DNA of 64,000 nt from NCBI GenBank assembly GCA_002159075.1, contig LZRT01000094.1, positions 144,014-208,013 of the forward strand. Reading direction: 5' to 3'. The translations under genes were made by a program, and so were the position numbers. This DNA comes from Bacillus thermozeamaize. Its GTDB lineage: Bacteria > Bacillota > Bacilli > ZCTH02-B2. The notes below the pieces were generated by a model. The model did no database searches and was not told where the DNA came from. It saw only the letters and a list, made by a program, of their open reading frames with translations. Below, in pieces: positions 1 to 9,654 of the stretch (positions are counted from its first letter, which is position 1; each line of letters starts with the position of its first letter).

Positions 1-100
1 TTAGGGAGTGTGGTGGAAAAAAATGTAGTATTTTTGAGTTCATTTTCTGAATTAACAAAACAGGCCAAGAATCAAAATCTTATTGTGGGGGGTGCCGATC

Positions 101-2047
101 TTGCCACAACTTACCGTTGACATTGACACGGGCGGCACGTTTACGGATGCGACGATTAGTGACGGAAAACAAGTTGTCGCCCTCAAGGTGCGGACGACGC
201 CGCATGATCTGACGGAGTCGTTTCGCGGTATTATCAAAGCTGCAGCGGAGCGATGGAACCTCAGCGAAGTGGAATTTGTAAAACAGGTAGATACATTTCG
301 CTATTCGACAACCATCGGGACGAACACCATTATCCAACGAAATGGGCCACATATTGGACTCATCGTTTTAGAAAAAGATATGCCTTTCTTTACATCGTTG
401 GATCCCGAATCCCTATTAGGGAGTATTCTCTACCCTGTGCGGCAGAAAGTATATGGGATCCAGTTGGATGGGGGCGAGGCCGATCAAAGGGTTATTCTCA
501 ATGCGGTTGAAACGCTGTTATCGGAAGGGGCCGAGCGTTTGGTGGTCTCGATTTCCGAACAGGCTGAAGTGGTTGAGCGTAGAATCAAGCGTATCGTATT
601 TTCCGAGTATCCTCGGCATGTCTTAGGTGCATTGCCGATCCTTTTTTCCACCGAATTGGTTGCGGATACAAACATTTTGCGTCGCGCGACGACAGCAGTT
701 TTGAATGCGTATCTTCACCCCAACTTGGAAACTTTCCTTTACAAAGCGGAAGACATTCTGCGGCAGTACCGTTACAACAGACCGCTGTTCATTTTTTGCA
801 ACGATGGCACAAGCAATCGTGTGGCCAAGGTTACTGCTGTTAAAACCTTTAATTCAGGACCAACTGGAGGGGTAGAAGGTGCACTTCATCTGGCCCGTCA
901 TTATCGACTCCCTCATGTTGTGACCATTGACATTGGCGGTACCAGTACTGACCTGGCCTTTCTTGTTGATGGCCAATTGGAAGAAGATACTACTGGCATG
1001 ATTGAAGACGCTGAGATCTCCTTTTCTTTGCGGCGGATTGAGCCCCTGGGTGGTGGTGGAGGCACGATTGCGCGGGTAGAGCAGGGGCAGTTCCGCCTCG
1101 GACCAGACAGTGCAGGTGCCGCACCAGGACCGGCCTGTTTTGGGTTTGGCGGAACCGAGGCAACGGTTACTGATGCCAACCTGGTTCTTGGTTACTTTTG
1201 TGATGGTGCAACTTTGGCGGGGCAGGTTCCGATAGATGGAGAGCGGGCGCTGCACGCGATCACCACAAAGGTGGCTGAACCCCTTGGCATCACTGCGACA
1301 GAAGCTGCCGTCTTGATCCGAGACACCCTAGAAGAGCGGATTGCAGAAGCCATCCGCAAAGGTGCTGCGAAGCGTGGATTGTCGCCAGGTGATTTCGTCT
1401 TGATTGCGTTTGGTGGCTCTGGGCCGATGCATGCGGCGGGCATTGCTGAACGCGCGGGAATTGGCAGTGTTTTGCTCCCTACTATGGCAAGCGTTTTCAG
1501 TTCATTTGGCATCGGATTTAGCGACGTGGTACACCGTTATTCCCGAACCGTTCATCTCACCGATGGCACAGAATTGCGTCAAGCGATTGACACACTTTTC
1601 GAACGAGCACGCATTGACATGCGTGGCGAGGGGTTTGCATCAGACAGAGTCGACTTTTGCTGGAAATTAACATTGCTTCAGGGAGAACAGGTTGTGCAGG
1701 TGACGGATCAACCTGAGGAAGCATTAGAACAATTGCAACAAAATTCCGGTATTACTGCTGCTTTCGTCGAATTGGAGGCACGTGCCCGCCTGCCCCATTT
1801 GGGATTGCAGGAAGTTCCGGTGCGCTTGGATCGGCCAGAACCCTTAAGTCAGAGGCATGTTGCTTGGACCGCTGATAATCGTGTGGTCACTCCCATTTAT
1901 GCGTTTGATGCGTTGGAAAACTCTGATGGGAAGCTGGCTGGGCCGGCGATTGTGGAAACAAAGTACACGACGCTGGTTGTTCCTCCAGGCTGGCGCTTGT
2001 CCCGAGATCGATATGGCCAGTACATGCTGACGCAGGAGGGGAATTGA
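101..2047 (+). CDS. Ketone carboxylase subunit, hydantoinase A / acetone carboxylase beta type (ApcA-like)
   Basis: This is a 648-aa actin-fold ATPase of the HyuA / acetone carboxylase beta family. Two phosphate-binding signatures are visible: DIDTGGTFTD at residues 7-16 and DIGGTSTD near 276, with FGGSGPMHA near 436. In this family the subunit uses ATP to activate a carbonyl or bicarbonate. TTG 101 was chosen as the start because a G-rich Shine-Dalgarno (85-94) sits about 7 nt upstream and DIDTGG then lies at the usual N-terminal position; an upstream TTG at 83 is less likely. Size (about 70 kDa) and place as first gene match ApcA of acetophenone carboxylase. The family is certain; the substrate is inferred, and hydantoin hydrolysis is the main alternative, made less likely by the neighbouring zinc subunit and CoA ligase. 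Confidence 0.85.
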   Translation: MPQLTVDIDTGGTFTDATISDGKQVVALKVRTTPHDLTESFRGIIKAAAERWNLSEVEFVKQVDTFRYSTTIGTNTIIQRNGPHIGLIVLEKDMPFFTSLDPESLLGSILYPVRQKVYGIQLDGGEADQRVILNAVETLLSEGAERLVVSISEQAEVVERRIKRIVFSEYPRHVLGALPILFSTELVADTNILRRATTAVLNAYLHPNLETFLYKAEDILRQYRYNRPLFIFCNDGTSNRVAKVTAVKTFNSGPTGGVEGALHLARHYRLPHVVTIDIGGTSTDLAFLVDGQLEEDTTGMIEDAEISFSLRRIEPLGGGGGTIARVEQGQFRLGPDSAGAAPGPACFGFGGTEATVTDANLVLGYFCDGATLAGQVPIDGERALHAITTKVAEPLGITATEAAVLIRDTLEERIAEAIRKGAAKRGLSPGDFVLIAFGGSGPMHAAGIAERAGIGSVLLPTMASVFSSFGIGFSDVVHRYSRTVHLTDGTELRQAIDTLFERARIDMRGEGFASDRVDFCWKLTLLQGEQVVQVTDQPEEALEQLQQNSGITAAFVELEARARLPHLGLQEVPVRLDRPEPLSQRHVAWTADNRVVTPIYAFDALENSDGKLAGPAIVETKYTTLVVPPGWRLSRDRYGQYMLTQEGN

Positions 2048-2048
2048 G

Positions 2049-2423
2049 ATGACCGAACAGTTCACTGAGCGGATTACGGAATATCTTGACATCGATTTGG
2101 AAAAGGAGGTGTGGTGCTGCAACAGATGTGGACATGTCTTGGCACCTGCGCGTCAGAACTATAAAACCGGTCTTTTGGTATACGAACGCGATCCTCGTGA
2201 GATTCATCGGCCGATGCTGAACGAGAAAGAGTATCATTACACTTATGCTCCAGACCCCAACTGGTGTCGCTTGTTGGAGTATTACTGCCCTGGCTGCGGG
2301 ACCTTGGTTGAAACTGAATATTTGGTGCCAGGACATCCCATTACGCATGACATAGAGCTGGATATTGAGTGGTTTAAGCGGCGAGCAAAAGAGAACAGAG
2401 CAAGGGAGGAAACAGAGGGATGA
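2049..2423 (+). CDS. Small zinc subunit of ketone carboxylase (acetone carboxylase gamma / ApcB-like)
   Basis: This 124-aa soluble protein has two CxxC knuckles, Cys24/Cys27 and Cys80/Cys83, that could form one zinc site. Small Cys-rich subunits of this kind belong to acetone and acetophenone carboxylases (AcxC, ApcB) and are not part of ordinary hydantoinases, so this gene is the strongest sign that the cluster is a carboxylase. It starts one base after the stop of the upstream subunit (RBS GAGGGG), and its stop overlaps the next start (ATGA), so the subunits are translationally coupled. The mass of about 15 kDa fits ApcB. The C-terminal 25 residues are highly charged. Confidence 0.8.
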   Translation: MTEQFTERITEYLDIDLEKEVWCCNRCGHVLAPARQNYKTGLLVYERDPREIHRPMLNEKEYHYTYAPDPNWCRLLEYYCPGCGTLVETEYLVPGHPITHDIELDIEWFKRRAKENRAREETEG

Positions 2424-4555
2424 AGCGGATTAGTGTCGACATCGGCGGCACCTTTACGGATTGTTTCATCGTCTGGGATGAACAGTTGGTGGAAGCCAAG
2501 GCACCCACCACTCATTACAATCTGGCCCAGGGATTTATGAACGCCCTTCGTAACGGTGCTGAACAGTTGGCAATATCTGTCGAGGAGATACTGGCGCAGG
2601 TGGAATCTGTCAGGTATGGAACCACCTTAGGTACGAACGCGCTCATTGAGCGCACGGGACCACGCCTTGGATTGATTACCACGGCTGGTTTCGAAGACGC
2701 TACGATCATTGGCCGCTCACGCCAGTATGCTGATGGGTTGACGCCGTTAGAGCAGGCTAACGTTTCCGGTGCAGATCGCCCGCGGCCGCTCATTCCGCGC
2801 GAGAATATCGTGGGCATACGGGAACGGGTGGATTATAAGGGTGAGGTGTTGATTCCAGCCGATCCAGTTGACATCCGGCGTCAGGTTCAGGTTTTAGTGG
2901 ATCGTGGGGTGCGGGGATTTGTTGTCGTACTCCTTAATGCGGTGATGAACCCGGCGCACGAAGACTTAGTGGAAGAAATTATCCTGGAAGAGTATCCAAC
3001 CTCGTACCTCGGATCATTTCCTGTCCTTTGCTCTCATGATATTTCGTTGAAAAAAGGCGAGTACACGCGCAGCATGTCGACGATTATCGATGCTTATTTG
3101 CAGCGCCAGATGCAGTATGGCTTGCGCAGCTTGGAAATGACTTTACGCCATCACGGGTACCGACGGCCCTTGGAGGTGGTGCACAATACTGGTGGTCTGT
3201 CTCAGCTCAGCCGGACCCATGCGCTCCAGACCATTCATGCGGGGCCAGTGGCTGGATTATCTGGGGCGGAGCAGATCGCCCGCGAGCTTGAGGTGGAAAA
3301 TATCATCACTACCGATATGGGAGGCACCAGTTTTGATATCGGTATCGTGGCCGGTGGCGGGATCAAATTTTACGAATTTGCTCCAGTAATTGACCGCTGG
3401 CGCGTTGATATTCCGATGATGTTCATTACCGCGATCGGTGCTGGAGGTGGCTCCATTGCAAAATATGACTCGACCCACCAGAGCGTTGAGGTAGGTCCCG
3501 AAAGTGCAGGGAGTGACCCTGGGCCTGCGTGTTATGACATGGGTGGACGGGAACCGACGATCACGGATGCTGATCTGCTCCTCGGCTATCTCAATCCGGA
3601 TTATTACAATATGGGTCGAATTCGCTTGAATCAGCGGCGTGCCGTGACAGCGATGCGTGATCGTCTGGCGCGTTACTTAGATGCAAGTGTTGAGGATGCT
3701 GCAGTGGCCGTGCGGGAAGTAGCCGATAACAAGATGGCTCAGGCTATCTTTAAGGAGGTGGCGCTCAGGGGGTACGATCCGCGTAAGTTTACCATACTGG
3801 CTTATGGTGGAAACGGCCCTACACATGCTTGTGGTTATGCTGAAGGGTTGGAAATTTCGCGCATCCTGGTGCCTGCTAACAGCGCTGTGTTCTCTGCGGT
3901 CGGAGGAGGCAACCTTGACCAGCTCCACATTTACGAACGAACAGTTTATATTTTCCTGTACCACCCCAACGTTGGGACCCTCTATGACAACTACGAAGAA
4001 CTCAATGGCATTATCGCTGAACTGCAGGATCGTGGCACGCGGGATATTTTGCGGCTCGGCTACAAACCGGAGGATATCCACTACCGGGTTGAGTTTGATA
4101 TGCGTTATGGGAATCAATTACAGTTAACAACGTTGATCAGCCCGTACCAGAGGTTTGACAAACCGCAACAAATTCTCGATGTGATTAAACGTTACCATAC
4201 TTCGTACGGGGAGCGGTTTGGCGAGGGAACCCAAACACCACAAGCGGGCATCAGCATCAACAACATCCGTGTAGTTTCATATGTCCCTTTGCGAAAAGTG
4301 AGTTTCCGAGGCAGCAGGGTTGGTGTAAGTGGTTCGGCCAAGACAATCGATAAAGCGCTGAAGGGTTCCCGTCGTTGTTGGTTTCCCAAACAGGGATTTT
4401 CGGAAACACCGATCTACGATTTCGAAATTTTACCTGTAGGTGAACAAATTCGAGGGCATGCTGTGGTCGAAGCGCCGCACACAACTTTTGTAGTGTATCC
4501 TGGCTGGACGCTTCGGTTGCTGGAAAACGGCTTTGTAGAAATGGTTAGAATGTGA
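2420..4555 (+). CDS. Ketone carboxylase subunit, second hydantoinase A type (ApcC-like)
   Basis: This 711-aa actin-fold ATPase is a paralogue of the first gene but clearly diverged from it. VDIGGTFTD lies at residues 6-14 and DMGGTSFDIG near 298, both typical phosphate loops; YGGNGPTHA near 459 matches the FGGSGPMHA block of the first subunit. Two different HyuA-type ATPase subunits in one cluster are characteristic of acetophenone carboxylase (ApcA and ApcC), whereas acetone carboxylase has only one. The start overlaps the preceding stop by 4 bp. About 79 kDa, close to the reported ApcC size as I recall it. Confidence 0.84.
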   Translation: MKRISVDIGGTFTDCFIVWDEQLVEAKAPTTHYNLAQGFMNALRNGAEQLAISVEEILAQVESVRYGTTLGTNALIERTGPRLGLITTAGFEDATIIGRSRQYADGLTPLEQANVSGADRPRPLIPRENIVGIRERVDYKGEVLIPADPVDIRRQVQVLVDRGVRGFVVVLLNAVMNPAHEDLVEEIILEEYPTSYLGSFPVLCSHDISLKKGEYTRSMSTIIDAYLQRQMQYGLRSLEMTLRHHGYRRPLEVVHNTGGLSQLSRTHALQTIHAGPVAGLSGAEQIARELEVENIITTDMGGTSFDIGIVAGGGIKFYEFAPVIDRWRVDIPMMFITAIGAGGGSIAKYDSTHQSVEVGPESAGSDPGPACYDMGGREPTITDADLLLGYLNPDYYNMGRIRLNQRRAVTAMRDRLARYLDASVEDAAVAVREVADNKMAQAIFKEVALRGYDPRKFTILAYGGNGPTHACGYAEGLEISRILVPANSAVFSAVGGGNLDQLHIYERTVYIFLYHPNVGTLYDNYEELNGIIAELQDRGTRDILRLGYKPEDIHYRVEFDMRYGNQLQLTTLISPYQRFDKPQQILDVIKRYHTSYGERFGEGTQTPQAGISINNIRVVSYVPLRKVSFRGSRVGVSGSAKTIDKALKGSRRCWFPKQGFSETPIYDFEILPVGEQIRGHAVVEAPHTTFVVYPGWTLRLLENGFVEMVRM

Positions 4556-4590
4556 CGTAAAAATCGTAAAATGAAAAGGAGGTACACCAA

Positions 4591-6786
4591 ATGACGCTCG
4601 ATGTGCGAAAGGACGATCCGAAAGTCGAGGCGGAAGTCCAGGAATTTTTGCGCTCTCAGGTGCTCTTCCGAGGCCCTGATCCGGAAATCATGCGCCATCA
4701 TGGACTGGCTCCTCTGACGGAGATGGAACGTCAAGCAATGTCACGCGTCACGGATCGCCTGACCAAAACCGTAATTCGCAACCGTTTGCAAATGATTGCA
4801 AACGAAGCAAATGAAATGCTCTCACACATCGCTTCAGCCCCCGGCGCTAAATGGGGAGATTTGATCTGCGGTGTATTTACTGCTGCAGGTGACCTTGCGA
4901 TAGCTTCCTCCAACGGTGTGCTGATATTTGCAGCGCTGGCCCAGCATCCGATCAAGTACATTCTCAAATACTGGAAAGACGAACCTAGTGTTGGCATCCG
5001 CGACGGAGACATCTTTATGCACAATGATGCCCGCTACGGCAATGTTCACAATACCGACCAGGGCTGTTTGACACCGATCTTCTATGAGGGGAAGCTCGTA
5101 GCTTGGGCGGGTTCGATAATCCACGAAGGTGAGAACGGTGCGCGTGAACCAGGAGGTATGCCCTCTGCCGCGGAAAGTCCCTATGATGAGGGGCTGAAGA
5201 TCAGTCCTGTTAAGGTTGGCGAGAACTTTCAGTTTCGCGAAGATTTGGTAACCTACTTCCAGAACTCTGTGCGTGACCCCAAGCTTCAACTGGAAGACAT
5301 GAAGGCTAAACTGGCCGCATGCCTACGTATACGCAAGCGCGTTTTGGAGATCATCGAGGAATATGGGTTGGACGCTTTTCTGGTCACCATGCGCGAGACT
5401 CTTGAATACACAGCGGACGAGGTGCGGCGGAGGTTGGCTGCCCTACCTGATGGCAAGACGCGCGTCGTGTTGTTCGCAGATGGCACACTACGAGAGAACG
5501 TTATTGCCAAAATTAACTGTACCGTAGAGAAGCGGGGACAGGAGTTGATTATCGACTTCCGTGGTTCGGCACCGCAGTTTCTCAACAGGGCTACCAATAC
5601 TGTCCTTGCTTCCCTCAAAGGGATGATCGCACAGGTGTTTCTCAACTACATGTGGCCAGATTTGCCTCGTAACCAGGCTGTTCTTGTGCCGGTGACCTTT
5701 TTGACCGATGAAGGTTCGATTGTCGATTGTACGCCAGAAGCGCCGAACGCCCAGAGCATGATGTCTTTCTTTCCGGCATTTACAGCAGTTGATCACTGTT
5801 TGCAAAAGCTGCTTTTCAATAACCTGATGAATGGAAACCCAGCGAAGGCCAGCGATGTTCACGCCAGTTGGTGGAACATGATTTCGGGGTTCATCTATGG
5901 TGGCTACACGCAGCACGGTTTTTATGTCGGAAACATAACCACTGATATTAATGGCATGAGCGGTGGTGCACGTTGGAACCGCGATGGAGAGCCTTCCTTG
6001 AACCCTATTTTTGCCGCTTATGTGGATTTGGGTGAAACGGAGCTTCTGGAAGACGAGCTTCCTTTTGTGTGTCTCAGCTACCGCCGTTTGATGGCTGATA
6101 ACCACGGCTTTGGTAAATACCGCGGCGGCAGTGGTTACATGCAGATCGTGACGCACAAGGATACTCCACTGTGGGGATGGATGAATACCACGATTGGCAG
6201 CAAGTTCCCAACAGTACTGGGTTTGTTCGGCGGGTATGCTGCTCCTACTCAGCCATTGTGCAAGGTGAGGGGAGTGAATGTTCTGGAACTTTTGCGCAAT
6301 GACCCTGCCTTGACTGCTTACGACATCGTCGAGATCATGAACGAGAAGCCTTTTCCTGGCCAGTACAGTACTCACCATACCGGTCTTCAGTTGGAGATTG
6401 TACAGCCGGGAGAGATGTATATGCAGGCGCAAGGAGGCGGTGGCGGATACGGGGACGTCTTGGAGAGGGATCCGGATCTTGTTATGGCAGACTTGCAGCA
6501 AGGGCGCATCTCCCACTGGGTGGCCCAGAACATTTACAAGGTGGCCTACGATCCGGAAACTTTGGTTGTTGACCGTGAAGAGACTGAACGCTTGCGCAGT
6601 GAAGAACGTCAAGCGCGGTTGCGGCGCGGTGTTCCGTTTCATGAGTTCGTTGCAAAATGGCTGCGTTCGGAGCCTCCCCGGGAGTTGCCTTACTATGGTT
6701 CGTGGGAGCGTGACGATGTGGTTTATGGTGGAAATCCTGATGTCAAGATGCCTACCGATTCTCTGCAAGGTATCTTTATGCCATAG
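4591..6786 (+). CDS. Ketone carboxylase subunit, hydantoinase B / acetone carboxylase alpha type (ApcD-like)
   Basis: This 731-aa protein is of the HyuB / acetone carboxylase alpha family, the catalytic partner of the HyuA-type ATPases. Family features include the HNDARYGNVHNTDQ block near residues 143-156, the GGSGYMQ block and the glycine stretch GGGGGYGD near the C-terminal quarter (residues 613-620). A strong RBS (AAAAGGAGG) lies 9 nt upstream of ATG 4591. In the crystal structures known for this family, HyuB-type subunits carry out the carboxylation while the A-type subunits phosphorylate the substrate. It is separated from the fifth gene by a strong hairpin. Confidence 0.85.
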   Translation: MTLDVRKDDPKVEAEVQEFLRSQVLFRGPDPEIMRHHGLAPLTEMERQAMSRVTDRLTKTVIRNRLQMIANEANEMLSHIASAPGAKWGDLICGVFTAAGDLAIASSNGVLIFAALAQHPIKYILKYWKDEPSVGIRDGDIFMHNDARYGNVHNTDQGCLTPIFYEGKLVAWAGSIIHEGENGAREPGGMPSAAESPYDEGLKISPVKVGENFQFREDLVTYFQNSVRDPKLQLEDMKAKLAACLRIRKRVLEIIEEYGLDAFLVTMRETLEYTADEVRRRLAALPDGKTRVVLFADGTLRENVIAKINCTVEKRGQELIIDFRGSAPQFLNRATNTVLASLKGMIAQVFLNYMWPDLPRNQAVLVPVTFLTDEGSIVDCTPEAPNAQSMMSFFPAFTAVDHCLQKLLFNNLMNGNPAKASDVHASWWNMISGFIYGGYTQHGFYVGNITTDINGMSGGARWNRDGEPSLNPIFAAYVDLGETELLEDELPFVCLSYRRLMADNHGFGKYRGGSGYMQIVTHKDTPLWGWMNTTIGSKFPTVLGLFGGYAAPTQPLCKVRGVNVLELLRNDPALTAYDIVEIMNEKPFPGQYSTHHTGLQLEIVQPGEMYMQAQGGGGGYGDVLERDPDLVMADLQQGRISHWVAQNIYKVAYDPETLVVDREETERLRSEERQARLRRGVPFHEFVAKWLRSEPPRELPYYGSWERDDVVYGGNPDVKMPTDSLQGIFMP

Positions 6787-6824
6787 CGGTGGCCTCATGC
6801 AGGCATACGAGTAGGATGAAAGGC

Positions 6825-6856
6825 AGCCGACCTAGAACCGGATGTTCTGGTCGGCT
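6825..6856 (+). other. Long intergenic hairpin between ApcD-like and ApcE-like genes
   Basis: The arms AGCCGACC (6825-6832) and GGTCGGCT (6849-6856) pair perfectly, and AGAAC (6834-6838) pairs with GTTCT (6844-6848) inside, with one bulged base and a 5-nt loop. The 3' flank is CAATTTGG, too poor in T for a clear intrinsic terminator. It may be a leaky terminator, an mRNA processing or stabilising element, or a setter of subunit ratios between the four core genes and the fifth. Confidence 0.6.
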
Positions 6857-6889
6857 CAATTTGGCTAAATCATGGGGTGACATTTAGTG

Positions 6890-7900
6890 ATGGGAACTGT
6901 GGAACGATTCATGACGCTCAGCGGGGCACCTCCTCGAACACCGTTGCTGGTGCCGATGACGAGAGGATATGGTGCTCGACTGGAACATCTGAATCCACAT
7001 GCCGCACGTTATGACGCAGCAGTGATAGCAGACGGTGTGCGACGTGAGGCTGATGTCTTGGTTCCTGATCTGATAGTGATGGGATATGATCCGACGATCC
7101 TTGCCGAGTCCTGCGGCTGTGAGGTGAGGATGATTGAGCTTTACAACTGGAGTATTGCGCAACCCGCAGTAAAGGGAGAACCGGAGACATGGGCGTCCTG
7201 GCAACCGCCGGATGTGGGCACGAATGTGCCGTTTGTAACTATCATGGAGGCTATGGAGAGGGTCATGCCGGTGATATCATCTCCGATTGCCTGTATGCTT
7301 CCGGCACCGTTTACACTTGCGAGACTGCTTGGGGGAGCGATGTTTGAGGAAGCTTTCAAAACGGGGGACGAGCGGTGGCAAGACCTTCTAGATATCAGTG
7401 TCATGGTGGTGAGTGATGCGATCAAGGTGGCTCTGCGTAAGGGGAGCTGTGGAATCGTGCTGTATGAGGACCTTTGGCCTTTGTCTGGGGTGATTGGGGA
7501 TGAACTGCTGAGGACATATGGTACTTGCTTCAATGTGTTACGCCACCATGAACGAAGGTGTCTTTATGTCGTCACGGGTGCAAAAAAAGAGGAAGTGACC
7601 ACATTAGCTGCCGATTCTTTTCGCGATGTGCTTGCCGGCATCGTGGTTTGTATCAGTGGCTCCAACTTTTCAGATTGGGAGGAAAAAGTGCAGGGGCTGA
7701 TGGTTGGCTGGGCTACAGAACCAGAATTTTTTACATCTGGAGATGCTGCTTTTGCAGCGGCAGTGACAGCTTTAGGTGAAAGTGTCCACAAAACGGGCAT
7801 GCGGGTTTTTATGCCCATCGTGCCGGCAACAGCGATTCCGGAGCGTGTGAGGGAACTGGTTACGCGTTTTCGCGCAGCTGCAGGGTCAGTTCACAAGTGA
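6890..7900 (+). CDS. Uroporphyrinogen decarboxylase-like protein, positional match to ApcE
   Basis: This 336-aa soluble protein resembles the UroD / methyltransferase TIM-barrel superfamily: a PAPFTLA block (residues about 139-145, compare GPFTLA in UroD), a central GIVLYEDL segment and a C-terminal MPIVPATAIPE block are seen. It is not an ordinary heme-pathway HemE: the N-terminal substrate-binding RxPxWxMRQAGR motif is absent. Size (about 37 kDa) and position after four carboxylase subunits match ApcE, the loosely bound fifth subunit essential for acetophenone carboxylase. Whether ApcE is homologous could not be tested here. ATG 6890 was chosen over GTG 6887; the RBS GGGGTGA lies upstream. 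Confidence 0.65.
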   Translation: MGTVERFMTLSGAPPRTPLLVPMTRGYGARLEHLNPHAARYDAAVIADGVRREADVLVPDLIVMGYDPTILAESCGCEVRMIELYNWSIAQPAVKGEPETWASWQPPDVGTNVPFVTIMEAMERVMPVISSPIACMLPAPFTLARLLGGAMFEEAFKTGDERWQDLLDISVMVVSDAIKVALRKGSCGIVLYEDLWPLSGVIGDELLRTYGTCFNVLRHHERRCLYVVTGAKKEEVTTLAADSFRDVLAGIVVCISGSNFSDWEEKVQGLMVGWATEPEFFTSGDAAFAAAVTALGESVHKTGMRVFMPIVPATAIPERVRELVTRFRAAAGSVHK

Positions 7901-8030
7901 TAAATGGAACGGTGTCGGATGCTCTGGCTGATTTTGACATTGAATAATAATAATGAAGAACGTGCGTATCGAACATCGCGTTTTAGGAATTGGCAAGGGA
8001 TCAAGTTGATTGTTATAGGGAGGGACCGAC

Positions 8031-9611
8031 ATGACAGCGATGAACATCGGCTATCTGTTAAGCCGTTCGGCAGCAGCCTATCCTGATCATCCGGCGATTG
8101 TTTACGGTAACTCGGTATTGACCTACCGGGAGTTTAACGATCGCGTCAACCGGCTTGTGAGTGCATTGCACCAGTTTGGCTTGGAAGCAGGAGACCGGGT
8201 AGCCATCTTTTCGCCGAACCGCCCAGAGATCCTTGAGGTGCTTTTTGCGGCGTGGAAGGCTGGCCTGGCAGCTGTACCGATGAACTTTCGCCTCCACCGG
8301 GACGAGGTGCGCTACATTTTGAACCATAGTGAAACCAAGGTTCTTGTGTATGCGGGTGTGTACCAGGATGATATCGACCGCATTGCTGGGGATCTAACTA
8401 CGATCCGCGCCGCAGTTTGCCTGGATGACCTAAGGGGCGATGAGCAGAGAAATTCTTTCACAATACTCGATTATAGCCGGATGCTGAATCGGGGAGAGGC
8501 TGTCGAATGGGTGGCTCCGGTTGATGGAGACGACTTGGCTTGGCTCTTTTACACCTCGGGTACCACAGGGCGACCCAAAGGAGCCATGCTGACGCATCGC
8601 ATTCTTTTGTTGGCTTCTTTGAACGCCTGTGCAGACGTCTATCCGTTTGGGCACGACGACATCGCGCTGCATGCGGCGCCGCTCACCCATGGCTCAGGCT
8701 TGTACGCCCTTCCCCTGATCGCGAAAGGGGGAACCAACGTGATCCTGGACGCCCCCCGTTTTGATCCGGAAACCGTCTTTGCTTCGATTGAAAAACATCG
8801 CGTCACCGTACTTCCGTTCATGGCCCCTACCATGGTGAAGCGGTTGATCGAATCGGAAGCGCTTACCAGATACGACTGGCGCAGCCTGCGGTGCATTGTT
8901 TACGGCGGCGCCCCCATGTATGTGGAGGATCTGACAGCGGGAATAAAAGCATTCGGAAAAATTTTCGCGCAGGTATACGGGCAAGGCGAATGCCCCATGA
9001 CGATTACCGGGCTCAGCCGTGAAGAGCACGACCTTAACCGGCCCGAACGCCTTGCCTCTGCCGGAACTGCCCGCATGGGTGTGCAGGTGGGCATTCAGGA
9101 TGCCGATGGCCGCATGCTGCCCGCAGGGGAGGTCGGTGAGATTGTCGCGCGAAGTGATCTGGTGATGAAAGGATACTGGCGCAATCCGGAAGCGACCGCC
9201 GAAACGATCGTGAACGGGTGGTTGCGTACTGGAGACGTCGGGTACATGGACGAGCACGGTTACCTCTATATCTTGGACCGGACGAAGGACATGATTATCA
9301 GCGGCGGAAACAACATCTACCCCCGCGAGGTGGAAGAGGTGCTGTTGCGTCATCCAGCCGTACAAGAGGTTTGTGTGTTCGGTGTCCCGGATCCGGAATG
9401 GGGAGAGGCGGTCAAGGCCGTCGTTGTGGTGAGACCGGGGTACACCGTCACAGAAGAGGAGCTTATTGGGCATTGCCGTGAGCATCTTGCCAGTTACAAG
9501 AAGCCGAAGTCGGTAGACTTCGTCGAGGAGCTGCCAAAGAACGCCTACGGTAAGGTGCTCAAGCGTGAACTCCGGGCCAAGTACTGGGAAGGGCATACGC
9601 GTATGATATAA
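8031..9611 (+). CDS. AMP-forming acyl-CoA ligase, candidate beta-keto acid CoA ligase (Bal-like)
   Basis: This 526-aa ANL-superfamily ligase has the P-loop-like YTSGTTGRPKG (near residues 180-190), the YGQGE motif in the A5 position, the TGDVGYMDEHGYLYILDR hinge block and the C-terminal PKNAYGKVLKREL with the catalytic lysine. It would convert a carboxylic acid to its CoA thioester with ATP to AMP. In the acetophenone operon of Aromatoleum the gene after apcE is benzoylacetate-CoA ligase (bal); this gene is in the same place. The substrate is therefore inferred to be the beta-keto acid made by the carboxylase. RBS GGGAGGGA precedes ATG 8031. The 130 bp upstream show no clear feature. Confidence 0.82.
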   Translation: MTAMNIGYLLSRSAAAYPDHPAIVYGNSVLTYREFNDRVNRLVSALHQFGLEAGDRVAIFSPNRPEILEVLFAAWKAGLAAVPMNFRLHRDEVRYILNHSETKVLVYAGVYQDDIDRIAGDLTTIRAAVCLDDLRGDEQRNSFTILDYSRMLNRGEAVEWVAPVDGDDLAWLFYTSGTTGRPKGAMLTHRILLLASLNACADVYPFGHDDIALHAAPLTHGSGLYALPLIAKGGTNVILDAPRFDPETVFASIEKHRVTVLPFMAPTMVKRLIESEALTRYDWRSLRCIVYGGAPMYVEDLTAGIKAFGKIFAQVYGQGECPMTITGLSREEHDLNRPERLASAGTARMGVQVGIQDADGRMLPAGEVGEIVARSDLVMKGYWRNPEATAETIVNGWLRTGDVGYMDEHGYLYILDRTKDMIISGGNNIYPREVEEVLLRHPAVQEVCVFGVPDPEWGEAVKAVVVVRPGYTVTEEELIGHCREHLASYKKPKSVDFVEELPKNAYGKVLKRELRAKYWEGHTRMI

Positions 9612-9654
9612 CGGAGGGACCCTTTAAGAGACCTTAACGGGAGAGTGATACCGA

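Noticed and set aside
1..100. Gene end or regulatory RNA at the left edge
   Set aside because: Only AT-rich sequence and the RBS of the first gene are visible; too short to support a feature.
5488..6798. 436-codon minus-strand frame over the HyuB-type gene
   Set aside because: It is antisense to a well-conserved catalytic subunit, has no protein-like motifs and no RBS; a shadow of codon bias.
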